A DNA stretch of 64,000 bases from the NCBI GenBank assembly GCA_963700925.1, contig OY969553.1:2046001-2110000 (forward strand). The letters are read 5' to 3'. This document shows positions 54,591-62,205 of this stretch, in pieces. Source of the stretch: CAWJMD01 sp963700925 (GTDB taxonomy: Bacteria > Actinomycetota > Actinomycetes > Actinomycetales > CAWJMD01). Both the position numbers and the translations under genes were made by a program. The notes under the pieces were generated by a model. It did no database searches. It saw only the letters and a list, made by a program, of their open reading frames with translations, and had not been told where the DNA came from. The stretch's first letter is position 1. Each line of letters opens with the position of its first letter.

Positions 54591-55148
54591 ATGTCCCTTC
54601 GCAGAACCACCGTCGCCGCAGCCGCGGTCGCCGTCAGCGTCGTCGGTCTGGCGCTGGCCGGTACACCCGCCGCGACGGCAGCCGGCGCCCGCCCGAACTT
54701 CCAGGTCCCGTTCCTCTGCGGGCAGGAGTGGCAGGGCGCCATGTACGCCGGCCACAGCCCGCGCATGGCTATCGACTTCAACCACTACGCGGCGGACGGC
54801 AGCCGCGACGACCAGGGCAGGCGCGTCGTCGCCAGCGCGGCCGGCACCGTCGAGACCATCGAGCGCTGGGAGACCTCGTATGGCAACCACGTGATCATCC
54901 GCCACGGCAACGGCTGGACCACCCTGTACGCCCACCTCCTCGACGGCTCCCTCACCGTGCAGGAGAACCAGACGGTCAGCAAGGGCCAGGTCATCGGGCG
55001 GGTCGGCGCCTCGGGCCTGTCCGACCCCGACGCCGACCACCTGCACTACGAGCAGCGCGCCGACCGCAACGACGTGCTGTCGGTCTTCTACGGCAACCGG
55101 CCCGCGACCGACGAGGCGACTCGGGCGTACCGGAGCCCGGCGTGCTGA
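54591..55148 (+). CDS. Secreted M23-family metallopeptidase
   Basis: The 185-residue product has a signal peptide (RRTTVAAAAVAVSVVGLALA, cut near AATA-AG). The lysostaphin-type domain has the first zinc motif HSPRMAIDFNHY near residue 50 and the HxH motif DHLHYEQ near residue 153. GNHVIIRHGNGWTTLYAHLL is the central strand-loop of M23 enzymes. It should cut peptide bridges in peptidoglycan outside the cell. The end overlaps the start of the next small gene by 4 or more bases, and GAGGAGC lies upstream of the ATG. Confidence 0.92.
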   Translation: MSLRRTTVAAAAVAVSVVGLALAGTPAATAAGARPNFQVPFLCGQEWQGAMYAGHSPRMAIDFNHYAADGSRDDQGRRVVASAAGTVETIERWETSYGNHVIIRHGNGWTTLYAHLLDGSLTVQENQTVSKGQVIGRVGASGLSDPDADHLHYEQRADRNDVLSVFYGNRPATDEATRAYRSPAC

Positions 55149-55357
55149 CCCGGCGGCACCGCGATCCGGCGGACGACCGTGCACGGTCCGACGAGCCCGT
55201 CACGAGCCCGCTGAGCCGGCGGGCGACCCTGCGCCTCGGCCTCGCGGGCGCCCTCGCGGGCGCGGCGGTGGCTGCTCCCGGCGCGGCGCACGCACAGCCG
55301 GCCTCCCGGCCCGGACCCGACGCGCCCACGTGCCTCGAAGACCTCTGGAGGCGATGA
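55142..55357 (+). CDS. Small exported peptide, mostly a Tat-type signal
   Basis: The 71-residue product starts at GTG 55142 overlapping the M23 stop, and its own stop overlaps the amidase ATG by 4 bases (ATGA). The middle is SRRATLRLGLAGALAGAAVA then APGAAHA, a twin-arginine-like signal with a peptidase site. The mature part would be only about 21 residues (QPASRPGPDAPTCLEDLW and so on). The amidase that follows lacks its own signal. It may be a remnant from when the two were one protein. Confidence 0.6.
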   Translation: MLTRRHRDPADDRARSDEPVTSPLSRRATLRLGLAGALAGAAVAAPGAAHAQPASRPGPDAPTCLEDLWRR

Positions 55358-55947
55358 CCGTGGCGAACATCGTCTGGCTCGCGGACCGCCTGCGCAACAC
55401 CACCGGTCTCGACGTACGCACCGTCGACGGGTGGCAGGACCGGGGGCGGCCGCCCTCGACCGGCACCTTCGCGCCGCGGGGGGTGCTCCTGCACCACACG
55501 GCGCCACCGGGTGTGACCGTCACCCCCGAGAACCCCCACCCCTCGCTGAGCACGGTGATCGCGGGACGCAGCGACCTGCCCGGTCCGCTGTGTCACCTGC
55601 TGGTCGACCGCAACGGCGTCTGTTGGGTGATCGCCGCCGGTCGGGCCAACCACGCCGGCGAGGCCCGGGCGAGCGGGCCGATGCCCGCCGGCGACGGCAA
55701 CAGCCTCTACGTCGGGATCGAGATCGAGTACAACCCCGACGTGCAGGCGGCCAACGAGATCCAGAAGTCGTCGGCGTGCATCGCCGCGGCGTCGATCGTC
55801 AGCAGGCTGGGGAACGGTCGCAACTACGTCCGGGCACACAAGGAGACGTGCATCCCGGTCGGCCGCAAGATCGACCCTGCGCGGTTCATGCCCATGGACG
55901 ACGCGCGGGCGCGGATCGGGAGCATCATCCAGACGAGCGGCTGGTGA
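55354..55947 (+). CDS. N-acetylmuramoyl-L-alanine amidase (Amidase_2 type)
   Basis: The 197-residue protein has a zinc amidase domain: VLLHHTAPPG (first His) near residue 47, SLYVGIEIEY (catalytic Glu region) near residue 120 and VRAHKETCIPVGRKIDPARF (second His and the K-x-D-P motif) near residue 165. It cuts the bond between N-acetylmuramic acid and L-Ala. There is no signal peptide from ATG 55354, which follows GGAGG. It is coupled to the small Tat-signal gene. Similar domains are common in phage lysins, so a phage origin is also possible. Confidence 0.88.
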   Translation: MTVANIVWLADRLRNTTGLDVRTVDGWQDRGRPPSTGTFAPRGVLLHHTAPPGVTVTPENPHPSLSTVIAGRSDLPGPLCHLLVDRNGVCWVIAAGRANHAGEARASGPMPAGDGNSLYVGIEIEYNPDVQAANEIQKSSACIAAASIVSRLGNGRNYVRAHKETCIPVGRKIDPARFMPMDDARARIGSIIQTSGW

Positions 55948-56172
55948 CCCGGCTGCGCTGACGACGACGGACCCGCTCCGGCCCTGCACCCGCCGCGCGG
56001 CGCAGGGCCGGACGGGACGGCAAGACACTGGCACCGGTCATGGCGTTCGCGATGAACGCCTGGCCAGCCATCGCTCGGCCCCCACCTTCCACGGGCGGAC
56101 CTCGCTGTCAGGATGAGAGGCTCTGCCCGTCCCGGAGCGGCAGGACGTCCCGTGGCGCAGGAAGGGGAGCGC

Positions 56173-57504
56173 GTGGCACCGCGACTGACGGCCCAGGACC
56201 GCCAGATCTTCGCGCTCGCCGTGCCCGCGTTCGCGGCCCTGGTGGCCGAGCCGCTCTTCCTGCTGACCGACTCGGCGATCGTCGGGCACCTCGGCGCCCT
56301 GCCGCTGGCCGGCCTCGGGATCGCCGGGGCGGTTCTCGCGACGGCCGTCGGGCTGTGCGTCTTCCTCGCCTACGGCACCACGGCCGGGGTCGCCCGCATG
56401 CTCGGTGCCGGCGACCTGCGCGGCGCCCTGCGCGTCGGCATCGACGGCATGTGGCTTGCGGTCGGTCTCGGCGTCGCGATGTGGGCGGCGGCCGCCCTCG
56501 CGGCGCCCTGGCTGGTCGACACCCTCGGCGCCTCCACCAACGTCGCGCCCTACGCGGTGACCTACCTTCGGTGGTCGCTGCCCGGGATCCCCGCGATGCT
56601 CGTCGCGCTCGCGGCGACGGGAGTGTTGCGCGGACTCCAGGACACCAAGACGCCCCTCGTCGTCGCCGTCACCGGAGCCGCCGCGAACGCCGGTCTGAAC
56701 TGGCTGCTGGTGTACCCCCTCGGCCTCGGCATCGCCGGGTCCGGACTCGGCACGTCGCTGGCTCAGCTCGGGATGGCGGTGGCGCTCACCATCGTGGTGG
56801 TGCGCGCTGCCCGCCGCCACGGTGCGCCGATGCGACCTGACGCCGCGGGCATCCGCATGGCCGCCTGGGCCGGCGCGCCGCTCGTCGTCCGCACGCTCGC
56901 CCTGCGGTTGACCTTGCTGCTCACGACGGCGGTCGCGGCATCACTCGGCGATGCCGAGCTCGCCGGCCACCAGGTCGTCTTCACGCTGTGGACGTTCACA
57001 GCCTTCGCGCTCGACGCCCTCGCCATCGCCGGGCAGGCCCTGACCGGTCGCTTCCTGGGCGCCGCCGACGTCACCGGCGCGCGCTCGGCGACCCGGCGGA
57101 TGGTGTTGTGGGGACTCGTCGGCGGAGGGGTGATCGGTGTTCTGATGCTCGCGGCGGCCCCGTGGGTCGGAGCCCTGTTCAGCCCGGACGCGCAGGTGCA
57201 GGTGGCGATCGCCGCAGCCCTGGTGCCGGCCGCGCTCAGCCAGCCGCTCTCGGGCTACGTGTTCGTGCTCGACGGCGTGCTGATCGGGGCCGGCGACGGG
57301 CGCTACCTCGCGATCGCATCGACCGTGACCCTGGCCGCGTACGCGCCGCTCGCCCTCGCGGTGCAGGGCTGGGGTCCCGACGGCGTGGCGGGGCTGGTCT
57401 GGCTGTGGCTGGCCTTCGGCTTCGGCTTCATGGGCGTTCGGACGGTGACCCTCTGGGCCCGCGCCCGCGGCGACGCCTGGCTGGTCACGGGCGCGACGCG
57501 CTGA
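56173..57504 (+). CDS. MATE-family efflux protein (DinF type)
   Basis: This is a 443-residue transporter with 12 membrane segments in two halves. LAVPAFAALVAEPLFLLTDS and IVGHLGALPLAGLGIAGAVL are the family N-terminal pattern. ALAATGVLRGLQDTKTPLVV near residue 155 and FALDALAIAGQALTGRFLGA in the second half are typical DinF-type sequences. It exports organic cations in exchange for H+ or Na+. The GTG at 56173 was chosen for GAAGGGGAG just upstream; an ATG at 56113 in the same frame is possible. The preceding 225 bases show nothing else. Confidence 0.9.
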   Translation: MAPRLTAQDRQIFALAVPAFAALVAEPLFLLTDSAIVGHLGALPLAGLGIAGAVLATAVGLCVFLAYGTTAGVARMLGAGDLRGALRVGIDGMWLAVGLGVAMWAAAALAAPWLVDTLGASTNVAPYAVTYLRWSLPGIPAMLVALAATGVLRGLQDTKTPLVVAVTGAAANAGLNWLLVYPLGLGIAGSGLGTSLAQLGMAVALTIVVVRAARRHGAPMRPDAAGIRMAAWAGAPLVVRTLALRLTLLLTTAVAASLGDAELAGHQVVFTLWTFTAFALDALAIAGQALTGRFLGAADVTGARSATRRMVLWGLVGGGVIGVLMLAAAPWVGALFSPDAQVQVAIAAALVPAALSQPLSGYVFVLDGVLIGAGDGRYLAIASTVTLAAYAPLALAVQGWGPDGVAGLVWLWLAFGFGFMGVRTVTLWARARGDAWLVTGATR

Positions 57505-57554
57505 CACAGTGCCCGGCATGAACGCGACTGCGCTGCGGGCTGGGCGGCTCTGAC

Positions 57555-58574
57555 ATGCGCTACGTCGTGATCGGTGCCGGTGCCGTCGGCGGCAGCATCG
57601 GCGCACGCCTGCACCAGTCGGGGCGCGAGGTCGTGCTGGTCGCCCGAGATGAGCACCTGGCCCGTCTGCAATCCGACGGCCTGAGGTTCGTGAGCCCGGA
57701 CGGCGACGCGCACCTGACGATCCCCGCCGTCTCTGGCCCCGACGGCCTGGCCCTGACCACGGACGACGTGCTCGTGCTGGCCACGAAGTCGCAGCACACG
57801 GCCGAGGCCCTCGGCCTGTGGTCAACGGCCGATGTGCGGACGGGCAGCACCACGCGGCCGGCGGGGGAGGTGCTGCCGGTGCTGTGCGCGCAGAATGGCC
57901 TGGCCAACGAGCCAGCCGCGCTGCGGTGGTTCGAACGCGTTGCGGGCGTGTGCGTTTGGCTGCCGGCCGGACTGCCCGAGCCGGGCGTCGTGGTCGCCCC
58001 GTGCGCGCCACTGACGGGCATGCTGCACGCGGGGCGGTTCCCGGCCGATGCGGTCGGCACCAGCGCGGACGCGTTCGATGCCCTGCTCGACGGCGTCGCC
58101 GCCGACCTGGAGGCGTCGAGGTTCGCGGTACCCCGTCCGCCCGACGTGATGGTGTGGAAGCGGCGCAAGCTGATCAGCAACCTCGGCAACGCGTTCGACG
58201 CCCTGTTCGAGCGCGACGCCGACTGGAAACCGTTGCTGGAGCAGGCGAAGGACGAGGCGCTGGCGGTGTTCGCCGCGGCCGACTGGTCGGTGGCGACCAC
58301 GGCCGAGGCAGATGCGGTGCGCGGCGGCTCGATGGTGCCGCAGGAGATCCCGGGGCAGACCCGTTCGGGCGGCTCGACGTACCAGAGCCTGGCCCGGGGC
58401 GCCGACTCGGTGGAGACCGACTACCTCAACGGCGAGGTGGCAGCGCTGGGGCGCCTGCACGGCGTGCCGACTCCGGTGAACGCGGCGGTGCAGCAGCTGG
58501 CCGCGCGCGCCGTTCGCGACCGGGCCGCCGCCCGCAGCCTTCCCGTCGACGCCCTGCACGCGCTCCTCCGGTAG
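57555..58574 (+). CDS. Ketopantoate-reductase-family (PanE/ApbA) protein
   Basis: The 339-residue product has the dinucleotide loop RYVVIGAGAVGGSIGARLHQ at the very start, VLVLATKSQHTAEAL near residue 76 and VWKRRKLISNLGNAFDAL near residue 200, where the Lys and Asn are catalytic in PanE. It would reduce ketopantoate with NADPH toward pantothenate (vitamin B5). Paralogues with unknown substrates are common and no pan gene is nearby, so the substrate is uncertain. It is convergent with rplI. Confidence 0.82.
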   Translation: MRYVVIGAGAVGGSIGARLHQSGREVVLVARDEHLARLQSDGLRFVSPDGDAHLTIPAVSGPDGLALTTDDVLVLATKSQHTAEALGLWSTADVRTGSTTRPAGEVLPVLCAQNGLANEPAALRWFERVAGVCVWLPAGLPEPGVVVAPCAPLTGMLHAGRFPADAVGTSADAFDALLDGVAADLEASRFAVPRPPDVMVWKRRKLISNLGNAFDALFERDADWKPLLEQAKDEALAVFAAADWSVATTAEADAVRGGSMVPQEIPGQTRSGGSTYQSLARGADSVETDYLNGEVAALGRLHGVPTPVNAAVQQLAARAVRDRAAARSLPVDALHALLR

Positions 58575-58670
58575 CCGGCAGCTTGCTCCCGCTGCCTACA
58601 CAAATCGGCGTGAACTGTGTGGGCTGGGTGAGCCCGCCACAGCATGCGTGTGGGTGAGGAGAGCAAGACG

Positions 58671-58702
58671 AGGGCCCGGCCCCTCGAGGGGAACCGGGCC
58701 CT
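58671..58702. terminator. Hairpin between convergent panE-like gene and rplI
   Basis: AGGGCCCGG (58671-58679) and CCGGGCCCT (58694-58702) pair exactly, and the loop contains a further CCCCTCGAGGGG palindrome. It sits between two converging genes and would stop transcripts from both sides. There is no long T-run, as is usual in high-GC actinobacteria. Confidence 0.75.
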
Positions 58703-58722
58703 GCGTCTGGCCCTGAGGGCCC

Positions 58723-58746
58723 GGTGACGCTGGCGAGAGCGTCACC
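58723..58746. terminator. Hairpin just downstream of rplI
   Basis: GGTGACGCT (58723-58731) and AGCGTCACC (58738-58746) form a perfect 9-bp stem with a 6-base loop, 12 bases beyond the rplI stop. It is the likely end of the rpsF-ssb-rpsR-rplI transcript. Confidence 0.8.
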
Positions 58747-58758
58747 ACGTCCATGGTG

Positions 58759-59208
58759 TCACGACGCCGGGACGACCTCGAGGTCGATCGTCGCCTGCAC
58801 GTCGGCGTGCAGCCGCAGCGTCACCTGGTGGGCGCCGAGCGCCTTGATCGGCTGGGCGATCTCGACCTTGCGGCGGTCGACCTCGGTGCCGGTGGCCGCC
58901 TTCACGGCCGCGGCCACGTCGGCGGGGGTGACGGCACCGAACAGGCGACCGGCCGCACCGGCGTTCACGGGCAGCCGCACGGTGGCGTTCTCGAGGGACT
59001 GCTTCATCCGCTGGGCGACCTCGACGTCGGCGATCTCACGCGACTCGCGGGCCTTGCGGATGGAGGCGACCTGCTTCTCGCCGCCCTTGGTCCAAGGGGT
59101 GGCCAGGCCACGCGGCATCAGGAAGTTGCGGCCGTAGCCGTCCTTCACCTCGACCACGTCGCCGGGGGCCCCGAGACCGGTGACCTCCTGCGTCAGGATG
59201 AGCTTCAT
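58759..59208 (-). CDS. rplI: 50S ribosomal protein L9
   Basis: The 149-residue protein is of normal length. It starts MKLILTQEVTGLGAPGDVVE and DGYGRNFLMPRGLA, the L9 N-terminal RNA-binding domain, followed by the long linker helix and a C-terminal domain ending TIDLEVVPAS. It binds 23S rRNA near the L1 stalk base. It follows rpsR by 14 bases and is the last gene of the operon. Confidence 0.97.
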   Translation of the reverse strand: MKLILTQEVTGLGAPGDVVEVKDGYGRNFLMPRGLATPWTKGGEKQVASIRKARESREIADVEVAQRMKQSLENATVRLPVNAGAAGRLFGAVTPADVAAAVKAATGTEVDRRKVEIAQPIKALGAHQVTLRLHADVQATIDLEVVPAS

Positions 59209-59222
59209 CGTCTGGTCCCTTC

Positions 59223-59459
59223 TCAGCGAGCGGAGCTCGAGTAGGGCAGCAGGGCCATCTCGCGGGCGTTCTTGATCGCCTTCGCGAGCTGACGCTGCTG
59301 CTGCACCGACACACCGGTCACGCGACGGGCGCGGATCTTGCCCCGGTCGGACACGAACTTGCGCAGCAGCGCGGTGTCCTTGTAGTCGATGTAGACGATC
59401 TTGGCTGCCTTGAGCGGGTTCTGCTTCTTCTTGGGCTTACGGACTGGCGGCTTGGCCAT
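59223..59459 (-). CDS. rpsR: 30S ribosomal protein S18 (cysteine-free form)
   Basis: This 78-residue protein reads MAKPPVRKPKKKQNPLKAAK, then DYKDTALLRKFVSDRGKIRA and RRVTGVSVQQQRQLAKAIKN, the S18 core that binds S6 on the small subunit. The zinc-binding Cys pairs seen in many actinobacterial S18 proteins are absent: the positions are QNPLKAA and VSVQ. Such C-minus forms need no zinc. It follows ssb by 92 bases and precedes rplI. Confidence 0.96.
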   Translation of the reverse strand: MAKPPVRKPKKKQNPLKAAKIVYIDYKDTALLRKFVSDRGKIRARRVTGVSVQQQRQLAKAIKNAREMALLPYSSSAR

Positions 59460-59551
59460 CGTGGGGCTCCTCCTTCGGGAGCCCGGGTCCTGCCGTGGGA
59501 CCCGGGATGGGGGTTGGTTCGAGCTAGTTCATTGTTCGGACGGGGGACAGC

Positions 59552-60100
59552 TCAGAACGGCGGCTCGTCGTTCGAGCCACCACCGCCGTACCCCGCACTC
59601 TGCTGCTGCTGGCCACCGGACGGGCCGGTCGCCCACGGGTCGTCGGCCTGGTGGCCGCCGGCCGACTGCTGGCTGCCCCAGCCGCCGCCACCCTGGCCAC
59701 CTTGACCGCCACCGAAGCTGCCGCCGCCACCGCCGCGCGAGGCGCGGGTGACCTTGGCCGTGGCGCGCCGCAGCGACGGGCCGATCTCGTCGACCTGCAT
59801 CTCGACGACGGTGCGCTTCTCGCCCTCGCGGGTCTCGTACGACCGCTGCTGCAGGCGACCCTGCGCGATCACCGCGGTGCCCTTGGTGAGCGACTCGGCC
59901 ACGTTCTCGGCCGCCTCACGCCAGGCGGAGCACCGCATGAACAGCGTCTCGCCGTCCTTCCACTCGCTCGTCTGACGGTCGAACGAGCGGGGGGTCGACG
60001 CGATCGTGAAGCTGGCAACTGCCGCACCAGAGGGGGTGAAGCGCAGCTCCGGGTCGGCGGTCAGGTTGCCGACGATGGTGATCAGGGTGTCGCCGGCCAT
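59552..60100 (-). CDS. ssb: Single-stranded DNA-binding protein
   Basis: The 182-residue protein has an OB-fold (residues 1-115: GDTLITIVGNLTADPELRFT, AVIAQGRLQQRSYETREGEK, RTVVEMQVDEIGPSLR), a Gly/Gln-rich flexible tail and the acidic tip SNDEPPF, which docks replication and repair proteins. It binds exposed single-stranded DNA. The ATG at 60100 lies 2 bases after the rpsF stop, so the genes are coupled. A longer upstream frame is only a shadow of rpsF. Confidence 0.96.
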   Translation of the reverse strand: MAGDTLITIVGNLTADPELRFTPSGAAVASFTIASTPRSFDRQTSEWKDGETLFMRCSAWREAAENVAESLTKGTAVIAQGRLQQRSYETREGEKRTVVEMQVDEIGPSLRRATAKVTRASRGGGGGSFGGGQGGQGGGGWGSQQSAGGHQADDPWATGPSGGQQQQSAGYGGGGSNDEPPF

Positions 60101-60102
60101 GG

Positions 60103-60396
60103 TCAGCGCACCTCGGGGCGGATGACCTTGGTCCGCAGCACGGACTCGTTCAGGTTGAGCTGGCGGTCCAGCTCCTTGGCGATCTCGGGCGTCGCCTTCA
60201 TGTCGACGACGGCGTAGATGCCCTCGGACTTCTTCGCGATGTCGTAGGCCAGGCGGCGCTTGCCCCAGATGTCGACCTTGTCGACGGAGCCACCGCCCTT
60301 GCGGACGACGTCCAAGAACTTGTCGAGCGACGGGGCGACAGTGCGCTCCTCCAGCTCGGGGTCGAGGATGATCATCATCTCGTAGTGACGCGTCAC
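60103..60396 (-). CDS. rpsF: 30S ribosomal protein S6
   Basis: The 97-residue protein starts at GTG 60396 (GAGGAGG 9 bases upstream): TRHYEMMIILDPELEERTVA, then KRRLAYDIAKKSEGIYAVVD, the S6 fold that pairs with S18. It is the first gene of the operon. The 133 bases upstream to the membrane glycosyltransferase would hold its promoter, which I cannot pinpoint. Confidence 0.97.
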   Translation of the reverse strand: MTRHYEMMIILDPELEERTVAPSLDKFLDVVRKGGGSVDKVDIWGKRRLAYDIAKKSEGIYAVVDMKATPEIAKELDRQLNLNESVLRTKVIRPEVR

Positions 60397-60529
60397 AGAA
60401 CCCACCTCCTCTGGACTCGGGCGGCCACGGGCTCTCCGTGGCAGGAGGGTTGAGCGTCCATCTCGGCATCCGATCGGATGCGTCGAAGAGGGCACCCCGG
60501 GGGATGCCCTGCGTCCAAGGGTACCTCCG

Positions 60530-62200
60530 TCAGGCGAACGTGACGACCAGCGCGTCCGGGGCGTCCTCGAGCTCACCAGCCGCCGGGTCGTCGGTCTCCA
60601 GCTCATGCGCTCGGACGGGGTCGAGCTGCGGGTTGCGCGCCAGCTGGACGGCCCGGTACACGAGCCAGGCGAGCGCCCCGACGCGCGCGAGGGTGACGAG
60701 CGCGTACATCCACGGCGGCAGTCCACGCGAGGGCACCGTCAGGCCGTAGACGTACAGCCAGGTGCACGTGGCGTACACCGCCTCGACCGACCCCCACACC
60801 AACAGGTCTCGCCAGTTCGGCACCGCCAGCGCGGCGAACGGCAGCACCCACACCGCGGCCTGGACGGGAATCGCCGGCAGGAACAGCAGCACCCCGACCA
60901 GCATCACCAGCACGACGGTCGGCAGCCGCGGTCGTCGCTCGGCGCCCAGGGTGAAGAGCGCGGTGGCGACGCTGACGACGACGAGGCCGGCCCCGGCGAT
61001 CCAGCGCGACGCGGACGGCCCGAGCTGGTGGGTGGCCAGCCAGTGCAGTGCGCCCGGGCCGAGGCGGACGGCGAGCGCCGGAACCAGCACGATCGCCAGC
61101 GCGATCGCGGCGGTCGCCCACCTCGACGGGGGCAGCCAGATGCTCCGGGTCGCAGCCGGCATCGCCAGCAGGATGGCCGCCGCGCCGACGACGACCACCA
61201 GCCCGATCAGCGAGGTCCAGCCGGGCGCGCGCGGAACGGTCTCCTGGCCGGTGAGCTCGGCGGCCAGCAGCTGCGGCACCAGCCACAGCGACCCGTAGCC
61301 CACCGGGGCCTTCCAGAGCGCGGCCCAGTAGGCGCCCCAGCCCTCCGGCGACAGGGCAGCGACCGGCACGTTCAGCGCGACCCAGGTGACGCCCGTGGCG
61401 ACGAACGTCGGGGCGACGGTCGACCCGTGTCCGGTCCGCAGGGCGAGCAGTGCCAAAGGCAGCACGACGACCAGCGCGAGCGGACGGACGACCACAGCCA
61501 GGCCGAGGAGGACGCCGGCCACGACAGGATGCCGCCGGGAGAACGCGACCAGGCCGGCCAGCGCGAACGCCACCGCGAGCAGGTCGAGCGACACGAGAGC
61601 GCTCGTGAGCAGGACGGGCGAGGCGGCCACCAGGCCGGCGTCCCAGGGGCGGTGCCGCGCCAGCAGGGCCACGCACACCACGACCACGGCGAGGGCCACC
61701 AGCAGCAGCAGCACGGCCAGGTCGAACACCCACCGCAGCTGGTGTGCGCCGTCAGGGGCGAGGACCGCCAGGCCCCACAGGCTGAAGCCCGTGCCCACCG
61801 GCTGGGCGAGGTAGTCGCCCGCCACCGGGTCGAGGTACGGCACCGTGCCGGTCGCCAGGCCGGACGCCGTGACGGTGGTGGGGATGTCGCTGTAGCAGGC
61901 GTGCGTGAACTGGTCGGGTGACGCCCAGCCGGTCGCGCGGCAGTGCGTGCGTGCCAGTGCGGCGAGACCGAACATCGCGGTCGACACCAGCACGAGGATC
62001 GAGGCCGCCGTCGGGAACAGCTTCGACAGGCTCTCCCCGGCGGGCAGGCGCCGCCGTCCGCCGTGCCGACCCATCGGGCCGCCGAGCACCTCGCTCAGGA
62101 AGCGGACGAGAGGATCGTCGGTCGTCGGCGACACCACGACGCCCGATGAGGCGTCCCTCAACGGGTCGGGGGACGACGGCCACGCGTCCTCGTCAGCCAC
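60530..62200 (-). CDS. GT87-like (DUF2029) membrane glycosyltransferase
   Basis: The 556-residue protein has about ten membrane helices (for example LAVLLLLVALAVVVVCVALL and VVAGVLLGLAVVVRPLALVV). The segment YLAQPVGTGFSLWG and the periodic helices fit the GT87/DUF2029 group of polyprenol-phosphate-mannose-dependent mannosyltransferases that build arabinogalactan or lipomannan. A gene of this kind often sits between a penicillin-binding protein and rpsF in actinobacteria. The start is the GTG at 62200, 5 bases after the PBP stop. The C-terminal 40 residues are acidic and cytoplasmic. Confidence 0.8.
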   Translation of the reverse strand: MADEDAWPSSPDPLRDASSGVVVSPTTDDPLVRFLSEVLGGPMGRHGGRRRLPAGESLSKLFPTAASILVLVSTAMFGLAALARTHCRATGWASPDQFTHACYSDIPTTVTASGLATGTVPYLDPVAGDYLAQPVGTGFSLWGLAVLAPDGAHQLRWVFDLAVLLLLVALAVVVVCVALLARHRPWDAGLVAASPVLLTSALVSLDLLAVAFALAGLVAFSRRHPVVAGVLLGLAVVVRPLALVVVLPLALLALRTGHGSTVAPTFVATGVTWVALNVPVAALSPEGWGAYWAALWKAPVGYGSLWLVPQLLAAELTGQETVPRAPGWTSLIGLVVVVGAAAILLAMPAATRSIWLPPSRWATAAIALAIVLVPALAVRLGPGALHWLATHQLGPSASRWIAGAGLVVVSVATALFTLGAERRPRLPTVVLVMLVGVLLFLPAIPVQAAVWVLPFAALAVPNWRDLLVWGSVEAVYATCTWLYVYGLTVPSRGLPPWMYALVTLARVGALAWLVYRAVQLARNPQLDPVRAHELETDDPAAGELEDAPDALVVTFA

Positions 62201-62205
62201 CCCCG

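Noticed and set aside
58671..58746. tRNA or small RNA from the strong hairpins
   Set aside because: The two hairpins lie between convergent genes and have no cloverleaf or promoter. Terminators explain them better.
60605..61921. Plus-strand open frame of 438 codons
   Set aside because: It is the antisense of the GT87-like gene, full of Gln, Arg and His, with no start signal.
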